Of a stretch of DNA of 64,000 nt, positions 12,351 through 27,097 are shown piece by piece. Under the pieces are notes generated by a model. It made no database searches. It had not been told where the DNA came from and saw only the letters and a list, made by a program, of their open reading frames with translations. The position numbers and the translations under genes are program-made. Origin of the DNA: Ecdyonurus torrentis (Eukaryota > Arthropoda > Insecta > Ephemeroptera > Heptageniidae); NCBI GenBank assembly GCA_949318235.1, contig OX439127.1:35473156-35537155 (forward strand), read 5' to 3'. Numbering within the stretch: position 1 is the stretch's first letter; each line of letters opens with the position of its first letter.

Positions 12351-14094
12351 TACATTCCTATATGATCCAACAGTATCACTCAAACACTACATACACATAC
12401 TTTCGATTTTGTATGCATCAAAAAATACTTTGTGCTTTGTAGACGGCCATAAAGGCAATAAATCTTTTGTAACAAAATACAATGATTTATTTAGCAATGA
12501 TTACTAATAAAAAAAATGTTCACACAATATGTGCACATATGAATACATGCGATACACATGTATCTATAAAATTATAGTGATATCAGTCACAATTATTTAC
12601 ATTTTTAGTTGTATAGATTTTTTTCTCTTACTATATAATGTAGTTTGACATTTTTGATACCGTGCAGCATAAGTTTTTTCTTAAGAAATTTTAATATGTT
12701 TAAAATTGGCAAACTGAATAGAATGTCCATGATACGAGTATTATATTAAAACCAAAACTCGAAGAAAAAAATATAAAACAATTTTTATTTAATATTATTT
12801 GACACATAGAACACTAAAAATGCAAATTTGAATGGACTGGTAATTTAAAACATATCACAAATCATAATAACTTATAATAATAATAAAGGAAAATAAAATT
12901 GTGTTACTTAGGATCATCTCTATATTTTATTCCTACAATGTTTTTATTTGCAAATGTTGTTATAAGATAAGATATTTGATGAAATTTAATCATATTTAAA
13001 GCATTAGTAGATTACTTTTGAAATTGTATAAATATTAGTTTGAAAATTGTAATTTAATTAAATAAAAATGTTATGAAGAGAAAAACAAATATACACAAGA
13101 GAAAAAGAAAATGTAAAAAAAACTTTAGTAAGACTTATATGCGATGTATTTATAAAGTAAGTATAAATAAATAAGTAAATAAATAAATATATTAAAAAAA
13201 TCTTATTACTCGTGATCTTTTTGATAAAAATCAAGCACATATTAGTCAAATATAGCGCATTTTTTTATTTCTTTACGATTATAATCATTAAAAAACTGTA
13301 GGGTGTCTTGCTGAATTAGTGAAGCCAAAAAATCACTGTCTTTTTATAACCCTTGCTTGACTACCCCTTTGTCTCAAAATAATTTGTGTTGCAATTGTGT
13401 GTTTAACATCAATTTAAGTCATTTGGATCTGGGAAAATGTAATTTAAATAAGGTAAATATTGAAAATATTGATTTTTAATCGTGCTGCATTTAATTTTTT
13501 GTTTGATTTTGTGCTTTCCAGGTATTTTAAAAGAGCAAATGCACATTTCTACGAATGCACCCGGAAAATCTAATTGCCAAGATTCGAGCACCTTTATGGT
13601 CACCACCCAGCTTTTTGTGGCTATTTAGCTTGAGAGAGGGGGGGGGGGTGTAATTTCATGTTATTTGAGACTCAAGTCTTGCTGTACTCTTATGAGTGAT
13701 GTCAAAATAAATAATAATGATAATTTTATTATTATTGAGTAAATTTTGTTTATATAATAGTTTTTGTTATAGTTATAAATGTATAAATAATATAGTAGTT
13801 GTTGTTATTTCAATCTGACGAATAAAATCGTAATTCCATGACGACCAACTTTTATAAAATACACATACCAGGTTCAAGGCCACTAGAGTATGCTACTGTG
13901 AGCAAAAATTTCATGAGAATGGCAATTAAAATTAATTGCTATTAAAATTAGGTACCGAGGTAGAACTGAAAATGAGTAACAGCATCCGCTAGACGTGATT
14001 TTATAACTTAGTGACACCTTAACACGTTATATAATAAAAGAATATCAAGAAAATTGCTCTAAAAATTATATACATTCTTTCTCTCTTTAGAAAA

Positions 14095-14125
<31 letters not shown>

Positions 14126-15915
14126 ATGGAATATTTTACAATACTTCAATTATTCATTAACATTATTGAATTTTAATTCAGAATTAAGAGGACTCTGGTA
14201 GTATTTTTTTAAACTGTCATTTAAAGTTACCGAAGCTGTATTAAATATTGCAGTCTCTTATAACTTATATAATAGGTCCGTACGAAGTTTCATAAAAAAG
14301 TTAGCTCTCTCAAAATTAAATATAAAAAGTCAAAGTCTTGCTTTTTTAAATCATAAGCAACCCAGAAAATGGTGTCCATTTCATAAATTTAGAAGTTTAA
14401 CATTAACTTGAATTGCCTTTTGTAAGCACATCACAACAAAAGCAAAGCTCTCCAAAATTGATAGTTCATACTATAGTACGATAGAGATAGAGAAAACTTA
14501 TAGGAATTGGTTAGGAGAATGTTCTGTAAATTTTCAGAGCTTTTAAATTTTAGAAAGTGCATACTAAATTTAATTTTATTAAAAATTCTTCCATCCAGTC
14601 AAGATTAGATAGGTTTCCTTCTCTTCCGTTGTAAATTTAAATTTTTACTCTTCTCTCTCTCTCTCTCTCTGTCTGTCTTTCTAATTATTATCAAAATAAT
14701 TGTGCTGTATTTCTATAGCTACAATTGGGTTAAATGTAAGAGAAGGGTACCCACTTATTAGTCCTATAAAACTCGTTCTTTCAAAAGATTTTTATTTTTA
14801 AATAAATACTATTATTTATCTATTAGTGTTAACTCTATATTTTAAAAGTGATTCAGTGATAAGGCCCTCTCTCACACCTAACCCAAACATGGTTAAAATT
14901 ACAAATCAATAGTATTAATGATTATACCGGAAAAACATTAAAAATAAATAAGCATAGTATAACAAGGAGCATGGGTGATGCATAAAAAAAAAGAAAGAAA
15001 GAAAAATATTATTTTTCACTATATTTCAGTAATTTTAGTAATTTTTTACCCCGAAATCTGAGGAAATATCCTAAACTTTAAGTACAAGAAAACTTGTACA
15101 TAGAGAAAAGTAACTTTTTAATACATTCAGAAAATGGAATGAATGTAAATGATGAACGAACGTAATTGTATTATTATAGAAACACCAAGGGCGTAATAAT
15201 AAACACTCATATAGAGATATTAGGAAGTTAATTAATTAATATTTCAATCTAGCTTTACTAATCATTAATTTATATACCATATTTCATAATATATGGTAAC
15301 TCCATTCTACGTCCCACGTGTTGTCATTTTTTTTCCAATTATTTTTTATCAGGATAATTTTTATAAAGATCTTTATTACTTTTCATTGATATACATAGAG
15401 AAGTCATTGACTCTAATCAAGGACAATAAACTGATGATCGAGTGTCAATGACAATATCATGAGTCAATGTCACTTTCCACACTTTTTATTGACTTTTTTT
15501 TATATTATTATGGGACTAATGATTTTATTACTGGATTTTAAATAAAAATACAAAAGTTTGTTGCATATTGTATCATATTTTAATTTTGCTGTATATTATA
15601 ATGAAAATTCATGCATAACGTTTTTTGTAATTATAAATATTGATTTCTTCTAACTATATTTGTAGCATTTTTTTTATCAAAACATAGATAGTATATAACA
15701 TTAAAGTTAATTAATTTTTTTTATTATAAATTTTCAAGTGTCCACTTGAACTTTAGAAATTATTTTTTTAACATATTCTCAGTGAATGAGTAACTATTGA
15801 CTTTTCCATTGATCGTTATTTTATATTAAACATATTAAAAAATAGTAATTAAATTTATTTAATCAATTATATATAAGTTGCTCTATTTTTCATGCAAATT
15901 TATAGATGTTATTTC

Positions 15916-15918
<3 letters not shown>

Positions 15919-15973
<55 letters not shown>
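15919..15973. repeat. (GA)n microsatellite
   Basis: About 55 bp of uninterrupted GA dinucleotides. Confidence 0.95.
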
Positions 15974-15974
<1 letters not shown>

Positions 15975-16404
15975 ATAAAAAAAACATAACCCAATCGAGT
16001 TCCAATATTATATTCCCATATCAGAACACGTATAGAGATGCGGTAACTATAACCACGTTTTACATGAAAATAAAATTCATACTTTCATATAATAAATTAT
16101 GTCATTTTTAGACATTTTATTACATTACGTACGTTATACATGAAAAATATAACAATAGAATAAGTCCTTATTTATAAAATTATTACTTTAAACGTCAAAC
16201 TTAAAGTGGAGGATGAAATAACGTATAAACTTAGAAATTTTAGTAAGTTATATTACATAATTTTGTTTTATTAATATCTTAATAAATATTCATATTCTAT
16301 ATATTATATAATATAATATATTAATATTATAGAGAAATTTCATCATATTATTTACAGTATGCATAATTAAAGTAATTATTATTTAGAAACTTATTATTGT
16401 GTAA

Positions 16405-16573
<169 letters not shown>

Positions 16574-18780
16574 ATGTTAGAGTAATAATTTAGAATTAAA
16601 ATATGTTCAAAGATATAAACCTTTAAAATAACAATATAACAGTATAAAACAAGAGCTCTTTAGTAGTTAATTAGGATTTGCACCTGGATAGCGTAGGGTA
16701 TACTCTCATGTAAGAGAATAATCATTATTAGGGTGACTTTATACAATATGTGAACCTATGTGTGTGTCTGTATTTATATATAATATATATATATAAAATA
16801 CTTTACACTTTGTCCTGTATGCTGCATATTATACTCAACTCAATCTTCCACTACGTATAGGATTAACACTTGTGCGGTATAACTACGTATATCGTTATTA
16901 CAAAATCATGAGAATAAAAGTAAAGGGTAGGAAGGAAAAGTATTAGCAAGGATTGTTTACTCATTGCATTTATAATTTATGTTTTAAATATATATAGTAA
17001 AAAATATTTAAAGTATGCATAATACAACATAGCTTTTTTTATAGTTTAGCTTATTTAATTTCATTTATCAGTCACGCAATAGTATAATTTTTAATGTAGA
17101 TGCATCGAGTTTTTTTTTTTTTTTTTTATTATTATTGTTAATGAGTCCGTAGCACTCACGAAAAACACCGTGATTGAGATTACGTGACCTGTGATACAAT
17201 CATAAAAGCTGAGCTAGGATTAAGAATTAAAAGTTTCTTTACTGTACAGTACATTTACTTGGGGGGGGGGGGGGGGGGCAGTAAAAAGAGGTTTTCAATA
17301 AATATCAGAGGCTCATTGAAAAAAACGATAATTATAACCTCTTCAGTCCCCGACTTTCTTAAATATTATTTCAGTGTCGTATATTTTAACAACGTTTTTA
17401 TAGGACTCTCAAAATGACAAAAATATGTCTCTTTTGTCAAAAAGGTTTTCTTACTTTTGCGGAACCCCTACCCACTCTAGAATGCTGAAAATTGCTTTAA
17501 AAATCACGTAAATTTAGGGGCGTTTTCTGGTCCAATTGTTGTATTTTTATCTTCATTTTTTTCGCATTTTTTTTTCTTCTAATTTTTATTGAATTATCTG
17601 ATGTCCACTGCATTGTATACTGGGACTGAAGAGGATGAAAAACTTTAAATACAAGAATTTAATACGAAAAGTCATGTATATATTGGATATAATGAAGCAT
17701 TATTATTATTGTATACAGTTGCATTTACTTTTTATATTTTTATCATTATAATCTAAAGATTTATCATTACGTTAAAAATAAATGATAAGTTTTCAACTGT
17801 AAATATATCAACTAATTTCATTATATTCCTTATTAAAATAACTTAAAGGTTTTATATAAATAAAATTGTGTAAAACTTTTACGTACACAGTCGTGTTTAA
17901 ATTAATGGTGTATAACACACAGTATGTATTTAAATACTTTAAGTTAAAATGTAACGTAAAATCATGGTAAGAAAAGTTTAGCAGTAAAACGTATACATAC
18001 ATTTTATACACGTATATTATAATACTAAGATAATTGTGTTTGCCACTTCTGGAAAGGCAAAACGCTTGTTTTTACATTTTATTTCATTTAATTTATAAAA
18101 AGAAGAGTATATATTTTCATGTTTATTATTCTATTTGAATTTAAATTATTATATGTTATTTATTTATATTGTTTGTTATAATAAATTAATATTTATTTAA
18201 ATTTAAATAATAATATTTATACAATTTATTTAATTTATTTTCAAAAGTTTATTTTAACTTTATGAAGTATTATATTTTAAATTTGTAAACTTTGTATAAG
18301 AGATCTATGAAAAGCTCTTATTAAATTTTTGTTATTTCTCTCTATCACATTGAATTAAACCCTTTTACAATGTTTACTGTTCTTTTCTGTTATTTTTAAC
18401 TCAATATTTTCATTAAGGTGTACAGGCATATACCATTATAAAAACTTACATGCGTATTTTTATATTTCTTATTTCAAAATACAAAGCCTTAAATTTTCTT
18501 ATTGAGAGTAAAAGAATTTATAATAGGTTATTCGTAATTAGTGTTATACCAAATATCGTAGTAAAAGCTGAGCTTAATGGATTATTAGTTGGATCTATAC
18601 TTGACCCAAATAAATGTCTCTGCATGCTAATAATAATGATCATGATAAAAGACTAAGTTGTACTAGAATATAATTATTTTGAAATTATATATTAAAATAT
18701 GTATTTTAAAAATTTTGCGGCAAGTATGTTTGAAATTGCCAAGAATAATAAATAAAAAGGAAGGGAAAGTTTTGTTTCTT

Positions 18781-18896
<116 letters not shown>

Positions 18897-19730
18897 CATT
18901 GCTCTGAGACCAAGATCATCCATGGGTGAAATCACATAACGCAGCACAAAGAACTCTTAAGTAAACCCTATATAAACGGAATTTTATAAAAGAAGAGAAT
19001 ATTATATCCAAATGCTTGTTAGGTAACCTTAGCCTACGGGTTTAAAATACCTTTAAATTGTTTGTTTTTTGCTAACGTATAATAATATGTATAAGCTTTT
19101 TTTCTACCCCAAGAAAAATGTTTACAGAATGCATTTTACTACCCAACGTAATTTTGCATATGAAATAGTTTAAATTGTTCTATACATCTAAAAGCAGAAA
19201 ACATACGCATTTATTTTAACATATAAAAAAACACTTAAACTCATAATATATGTCGCTTTGGGTTCTTGTAAATAAAAGAAAAAAAGTAAATAGTCCCCCC
19301 CCCCCTAAAAATGCTTCAGTTACATTTTCACGTAAAAATGCTGTAATTTAATATATTGCATTTTTCTCTTTTGGTGTTTATTGAACATTTTGTTGTGTCT
19401 GATTTTGTCTATCTCGCTCTCACACCTAACTACAACAGAGAGTAAATAAAGAATACAGAAATAAACAAATAGTTAAAATAAACCAAAATAATAAGGCAAT
19501 AAGCATGTATGAAACAAAATTACAACATCATAGCACAAAAATAAATTGATCAATTTAATTTTTGTGCTAGAAAGAGAGAGAGAGAGAGCAGCAGCAGCAG
19601 CAGCAAGAGGAATAAAAAATACTAATAACAGCAATAATACAACAATTTGTACTTTTGTTCAGGCTTTTAAATTACTATATTTTATATGCTGCAGCTTTTT
19701 TAGAGTTCCTTATTATTTTTTTATTGCCTT

Positions 19731-19766
<36 letters not shown>

Positions 19767-20035
19767 GGATTACAAACACTTGGGGAACTAGAAAGGAACA
19801 CTTTAAGGTCAAGATCTTATAACCTAGGTCATTAAGGGCACGTTTCAAGTTACATACGTGGTGCTACGTGCATTCTTCCCCATGTGGTCGCATGACCTTG
19901 TTGAGGAAATAAATTAGCAACACAACCTTGTAGAATTGGGTCACTTTATATTTTTAATTATTGCTTACATGCAGTATACGTTTGAAAACAATGACATGAA
20001 ATAGACCTTTTTCACCTTTTAATGTATATAAATAA

Positions 20036-20175
<140 letters not shown>

Positions 20176-21087
20176 CAGTACATATATACTTTTACATAAT
20201 ATAAGCATTGCAAGCGTATTTGATGTATTGTTAGTGTAAATTTTAACATGCATTTCATACTGATTTAGCTACTGCCAAATCTAATTAAAACTGATAATAA
20301 CTTTTAAACTAAAACTTTTATACAAAAATATATACATTTTGTAAACATAATTTATTTTTTGGCTCAAAATTATATTTAAAAGTCGATAAAATAAATGACA
20401 AAAATAATAATAATAAAAAAGAAAAATAAACACTTTTAATAACAATAATAATTTATAATTGATTACTTTTGGAAGGTTTTTCTATATTTTTGATGTGTTG
20501 AAATACAATAAAATAAATTTACCGTGTCTTCTTGAAAAAGCTTAGAGTGCGTGCCAACTAGAGGATTACACACAGATGTAAAAAACTTTCAACAAAGATT
20601 ATATTAGACAAGTGAAATGGTTAGGAACAGAAACTACTATTCTTCATTGTTGAAAATGTTCTATTTTACAGGCAAAAGGTATATTAGGTACACGTAAAGG
20701 GTGTGGTGATATATATTTTTTTCTTCATCTTGTTAACTCTAAAATTCATTGATATTTTGTGTGTTATGCTAATGACATTTATAATAATAACCATAAACTT
20801 ATCAAGAGAGTAAAAAAAAAAAAAAAAGTTAAAAAATAATAAAAAAAAACTAAAAATGTATCTTAAATCCTTTTTATTTTACTTCTGTCAAAATATTTGT
20901 TAAATAACTCACTTGCTTAACTTATTTAGAAGTATTTTGTTTAGAAATATAGAATATAGAACTCTGTCACTTAAAAAATAAATATATTTGTTCTTTTCCC
21001 AACGATTTCATCAACTACACCATACTATACCAATATAAAAGTAATTTTATAACTTAAACTAAAACTCAAGACTTTTTTTTTTGTTAT

Positions 21088-21397
21088 AGGGTGTATGCGG
21101 ATGACGTCATATTTATTGCGCTTTGAGGCCATACTGGAGTAGTGCATAACATTGCTCAGCATAGGACAAACTTCATTTAAGCCAATTTTCTTTGGGAAAT
21201 CGTTTAATTTTTTGTTATCGCTATTTTTCTTACATACTTGAGATACTAATTCAACATATTTACAACATCAATGCTCTCAAAAATATTGCATAGTGTTTTT
21301 AAACTGGCAAAATGATTTTTTTCCCTATGTCACCCATGTTATTGAGTTATCCAACATGGCGTCGACTTTAACATGAATGCATAGACCCTATATATTT
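21088..21397 (-). mobile_element. MITE with TATAGGGT-type ends, copy 1
   Basis: The two ends are inverted: one reads TATAGGGTGTATGC and the other, reverse-complemented, TATAGGGTCTATGC. The element is about 310 bp, non-coding and possibly flanked by TA. In inverse orientation its interior matches 54958-55252 through CCATGTTGG/ACATGG, GCAATATTTTTGAG, TTGTCCTATxCTGAGCAAT and CTCCAGTATGGC. A TA target would suit the Tc1/mariner type, but this is inference. Confidence 0.8.
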
Positions 21398-23764
21398 TTT
21401 GTTAGATAAATGACTTTTAATATGAAAAATTATTATCCTATATGTATACGTATAAAATAAAAAAAAATTAACTTATTCTATATTTATGTCATAAATGTTA
21501 ATATATTGAAATTGCAAAAATAATGGTTGGTATTGTACACACGATTGTGATGATAACTCGCTTCTCTCATACGATTAACAATACATATTTAGCGCAAGTT
21601 TTTGAATTATTATGTTATTAACAACATCGTGTGTACAATATAACTGTAACATAGCATAATTATTATTAAAGCATGTTATGTTCTTATGAATATGTTATTA
21701 TGTTGCAAAAATTTAGCTAGCATAATAAGTGTGCATTTCTTTTCATCTCTGATTAAATGTGTATTTTATATTTATATAAAAATCACACCTTTGATGCTAT
21801 AGATATAGTATAGGTTATACATATTGAAGCAATGGAATTTTTTCACAATTGTTTATTTATTTACGCTAATGAAAGGTTTGGTTCATTATTAGTATATTGA
21901 CGTCATAAATCCTCATGTCTTTCATTTATTTGTGTGATGTGTTATTTGGCTGGCTGTCTGACTGACTGACTTCTACTTAAATTTGGCACGGAGTTACCAA
22001 CCTTGTTCAATACTCGTACACCTCTAACTTTCTATACTCTCAGGTAGAGAGTATGAGGCCTATATAGTATAATATTATCGTTTGTAGTACGTAGTAACAG
22101 AAGTGCTCCATCATTTTTCATTTTAAACCTACCAAGTTCGTATATTATTTATTGTTTTTATGACCAATGCCATGTACTTAACACATAATATTTATATAGT
22201 ATAAGTACAAAAGAAATCTTTCGAAATAGAATAGTTAAATGGTTTTACTATTAACTTTACAACTCAAGTTTAGACATAGTAATTACAATATTAATTGTAA
22301 TGAGGTGTTTTCGTAATGAATTTTTAAAAAAATGTACAGTACATATATGTAAAGTATGAGTGAAATTGTAAATAATGATTTGCTTAATTGTATTGTAAAT
22401 TATGGATATTTTTCTAATATAAAAGTCTATAAATTGTTATAATTTTATTTTGCCTTTAATTTCTATTATTATAAAATTTTAATGAAAGATAAACAAACAA
22501 ACAAAATACACGCTCCTCTACCAAATACAATCCTTTTGAGAGCAATTTTATTTCTAAAACTATATAATATGAGACCATTATTATTAATAATAATGAATTA
22601 AATGTAAGAGCTTTTTATTTGTATTATTAGGCAATGGTATTACCATTTAAACAGAATTAATTAAACGATGTATTTTAATTATCAAACAGTAGTCATTGAA
22701 CAGAACATAATACCAATTCGTATTATTTTACATTGATATTAAAATATACTACTTATATTACAGACCACGAGTGAATAATTTTAATAATATATTATAATTA
22801 AAATATATTTATCATTAATAAAGAATATTATTACATCAGTTTATTTTTTAATTGTAGTTTACCGCTTTGCATAAGCTGCATTTTTTTCTACTTTTTTTTT
22901 TTTTTTTTCAACGTGAGCTGGTAATATTTTATGGATTATGAAAAATGCACGTGTAATTAAAAATGATGACATTCAATTCATTTACATGACATGTATACTT
23001 AAATTCATTACTATATAGACAATTTAACAATAGTAATTATAAAGAATTAATGAAATAATAATAAAAGTCTCGCCAATATCACTAAAAAGTACTAATTAAT
23101 ATCAATAATAGTTAACGACTTTTATTTGTCAAATTTTGGTTAAAGACCTCTCATTTTAACCAAAGTGCTTTACAGCACAATCATGCAGTTACAATTTTAA
23201 ATTTAAACAAACAAAATTTGCATTATGTTACTATTATTTTTAATAATTCATTTTGATTCTTTTTATTTATTTATTTATTTTATTATTTTTTGGTAACTCC
23301 TGTAAAGTTCGCAGACTGCATATCATAAGAAACAACCCGGTTGCATAAGCAAAAGAAAATTCTCTCAAATGGGCAACAAGACATTAACTATTGAGTGTAG
23401 AAAAAAAGTTATTTTAGTCGGGATATCCGTACATTGAACTAAATTAAAAATAAAACATTCTAAAAAATATTATAAAAATACGGTTTAGTTGTGAGTTAAT
23501 ATATTAATGTAATGAAAGACATTATGGTATACAAATATTCAATTACTGATCTTTCTTTATATATTCAGCAGATTTTTTTTTTAAGTTTTTTTTTATTAAA
23601 AATAATCTGATTTCGTATAAATATAAATACAATAAAAATATAACTTTCATTCTTAAACAATGTTAATTTATAAAAAAATAAACAAAAAAAAAAGCAATGA
23701 ACATGTTAAAGAATGAAGAAGTATTGTAGTTGGTTTGACTGACAGGAATGTTTTGTTGTTTTAG
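21398..23764. other. AT-rich intergenic stretch, no gene recognised
   Basis: The stretch contains poly-T runs and a moderately complex patch at 21890-22090 (with GGCTGGCTGTCTGACTGACT). Nothing there could be read as an exon. Confidence 0.5.
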
Positions 23765-23832
23765 ATATAAACATCACATCAAACTGCCTTCCCAGTCCAT
23801 TTCTCTTTGTTCTTCAACACTTTCAATCAAAG
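23765..23832 (+). other. Isolated exon-like segment (68 nt)
   Basis: A strong acceptor (TTGTTGTTTTAG) immediately precedes 23765 and a strong donor (GTAAGC) follows 23832. The segment between is much less AT-rich than its flanks. Two of its three frames are open. It could be a non-coding exon, for example upstream of the 28.6-kb micropeptide, or an internal exon of an unseen gene. No homology was recognised. Confidence 0.35.
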
Positions 23833-23993
23833 GTAAGCTTACATTTTAAATTTTATTACGATAAACTTCAACTCTACATAAAATATTTTTAGGGTATTTA
23901 ATTTTAAATTTAAATGTAAATTTTGTTCACTACAAAAATAAACATTACATAACCACTGTGGTATTATATTATTAAAAAAATATTTATGTATAA

Positions 23994-24027
<34 letters not shown>

Positions 24028-24239
24028 ATATAATATATATAAAATTTAGTTAAAAAATCTATAATATTTCCTCGCTTCTGGATTATCGTGTTGTTGTATA
24101 AAAAATGAAACTTTATTTTTATGTGCGTTCGATGAATTTGGTAAATATATACATATGTATTTATATACCAAAAAAAAATTGAAAATACAATAAAGTTCCG
24201 TGTATTTGAAAATGAGAAACGTGACAAAACACATTGCGT

Positions 24240-24535
24240 TGAGTTATCGACGTTCGTTTTGAGTTTGTAGTAGTTTCTTCCTCCTCTCAAATGGGGGACT
24301 TTGAACGTTCGCTCGAATAGATAGACGTTGGTAGCAATTATTTTGGTCCATGAGCAAACAAGTGGGCAAGTGAAGGGAGCAAGTAAAGTGTGCTGAAACT
24401 CGTCATGCAAAGGCGGGCAGACGAGTATAATGGGTGCACGAATAACGAGCAAAGCTAGAGAGTGAGCGAGTTTAGTAGTTTGTATTAAGAGTATATAGAG
24501 ATGACTATATGGAGCAGGACTTAGTTAGAGAAATT
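24240..24535. promoter_or_regulatory. CpG-containing GC-richer patch, possible promoter or first exon
   Basis: Unlike its flanks this patch has many CG dinucleotides and GAGCGAG/GCAAGTGAAGGGAGC words, and ends near a TATATAGAG sequence. Minus-strand frames over it show no domain. It looks like a transcription start region or a decayed element. It lies between the exon-like segment at 23.8 kb and the second micropeptide. Confidence 0.25.
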
Positions 24536-26252
24536 TTTAGCAAAGAAGACGAAGAAAAAAAAAAGTGGTGGGTAAAGAAAAGATGTACAAACACGCACGC
24601 ATATACACCAACACAAATTTCTTTCACATGTTGCTCTTGGCAAAGATTCGTGTATTCCGCCTAAATACGACCACCCGCCTCAAAAACCACAAGAGCAAAA
24701 ACATAAGAGTATAACCATGATAATATAGACAGTAATCCTATATGAAAGAGCAATACGATTCTCATCTAGATAATAAATTTAATACTGTTAGTAAAAAAAA
24801 GAAAAAAAAATGTTAAGCTCTAAATTTTGTGCCTAAAAGACAATTTGATTCGGGAATTACTTTGAACGTATTTTGCAACCACGAAAAAAAAAAAAAACAA
24901 TATTCAATCACAATACTAAAATGACTCATCGCGCAATAGTAAATTTAATTAAAATTGAGATAGATATTTAAAAATACAATTATAGATGATATATTCTCTA
25001 TTGAAATATTATTGGCAGGTTGTTTTATAATTCAGATTATCAAATCTGAATTAATTAATATATTAATGAACTTTGTAATGTTATCGAAATGGCAGACAGG
25101 TTTATATAGTAAGTCGAACTTGATTATTACTTAACTGGCTTCAATTACGTTTTACAGTAGTGTGCGTTTCGATGCCAGCAACATCATTACACTAACTAAT
25201 TGAATTCTGTACGTTTGCACATGACGTATTGATCACTATATATATATATATATATGTAATATATTATAGTCTATGATGGATTATCTTATTTCTAAGTATG
25301 GAAGTATAATTGAACAAGGCAAACACAGTAAGTTATGATTAAAATTAATATTAAAAGATAATTTCATTATGTATAACTTAACTGTTTGTCGTTAAAATGT
25401 GATGAGATTCATCAAGCAAACTGGGCATTTTAACAGAATCATGACCTAGTTAAATTCAATTAAACTTTAACAAGTCTGAAAGAAGAGATTTGACGAGAGT
25501 TAACTATTCTGACAAAAATGGATCCATATTGTAATTAAGATAGTTCAATTTTAGCAACATTTATATTCATAAAAACAAAACTTTAGCTAATATATAATAA
25601 TTCTGAACAGCATAACAGTTGTACAGTATATTTTGCATCATTTATTATTTAATACAATTTCAAAATATAGCATCATTTTGTTACACGTCATAAATGGCGT
25701 AATTTCTTTTATCCTTGTATATTATGGGCAAATATGCTGTAGTACAGCATGGTTAAATTTCACAAGAAATAAAGCTCCGCTTCATGGACACAGTATATTT
25801 TATAAAATTGTGGGAAGCACTAGAAGCTCAACAATAAAATATAATGCTATAGAAGCGTATAATTATAATTCACAATTTAATGTTGTCTTTTATATGTGTT
25901 GCTGATAAAATTTATCATAATATTTGAAACTATCCTCGCATTTGCTTATACTGCTATTCACACGTTTAATTAGTTCAATGGGTAATAACATTAAGTAAAC
26001 ATAAATGATATAAATATTTATTTTTCAACATATTTCAGAACAATATGTGAGCCTGTTTGTTGTTTGATAATTTTCTGCAATAATAAATTGTAATATTTTG
26101 CTTTACAGTGTAGTTTTACATACAAAATCTTGAAAATGTTACACAGAAATTGAGTATAGTAAAAAGTATGCAAGACAAGAAAATGCAAAAGGAAAAAAAA
26201 TTGAAAAGGAAAATGTATTATTATGCAAAAGAAAACTCATATAAGCTTCTAA

Positions 26253-26299
26253 GTTTTTTTTTCTTTCTTTCTTTTCTTTTCTTTTCTTTTCTTATCTTA

Positions 26300-26334
<35 letters not shown>
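26253..26334. repeat. Compound poly-T and TTTTC repeat
   Basis: A T-rich tract of CTTT and CTTTT units passes into more than 30 T residues. Confidence 0.9.
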
Positions 26335-26336
<2 letters not shown>

Positions 26337-27031
26337 ACAATGAAAAGTTAAAAAGTTTTATGTGCATACATCAAATATATTTCAATACAGTGAATACTGA
26401 AAATTATTGATCTAAATATTTGAAATTTTGTGATTCCAATATAATCGTATTGTTATAGACATTTCATAAAATGTAATTGTATTCGTTATATTGATTTTGT
26501 TTTATTGATATAAAATTTTAAAAATCTTTCATGTTGATGATGAAGAATAACTTTTTACGAATCACTAGCATATATAGAGAGAAAGTTATTCAGATATTAA
26601 AAAGTTTCTAACATTCGTCCTTGTAGAAATTAATAATTGGGTTTACTTACAAAATAATAAAATTTCAATGTTTGAGTTACATTTCTCAGTATTAAAATTG
26701 AAAAAGGGGGAAAGTGGAGCACTTTAAAGTCTTATATCTAATTGAATGAGCAAAAGTTTTTTTTTTTTTTTTTTTTTTTTTAATTTCGTGAACGTAATGT
26801 CTTTGAATATACCTTTTTACTGTTACTGTGTTTGAGGTTAGTCGTCTATTTTATTTATATTGAAATTATGTTTTTATATTATTATTATTTTAATAATTAA
26901 TAAATTTATTAAGTAATATCAGCGAATACGTATTATCGTGCTTTATCATTGTCTGGCTACGTTTTTGTTTTTTAATTGAAAACTGTGAAACTTTTTAACG
27001 TGTGCTCCAAAAATTTCCTTTACTGGCTATA

Positions 27032-27097
27032 ATACTCTCTCTCTCTCTCTCTCTCTATCTATCTCCCTCTCTCTCTCTCTTTCTCTCTTTCTCTCTT
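27032..27097. repeat. Imperfect (TC)n microsatellite
   Basis: TC dinucleotides with TATC and TTTC interruptions. Confidence 0.9.

Noticed and set aside
13300..13690. Possible MITE or exon (frame with FKRANAHFYECTRK after a TTTCCAG acceptor)
   Set aside because: Inverted words are too imperfect to set ends, and no upstream exon or homology supports a coding call.
24018..24452. 144-codon minus-strand ORF over a GC-richer patch
   Set aside because: No Met-led domain, no homology, and low-complexity AT-rich tail; it looks like a chance frame over a regulatory patch.
25633..25905. 90-codon plus-strand ORF
   Set aside because: It begins at a TTG codon, has no recognisable domain, and AT-rich codon use equals that of the flanks.
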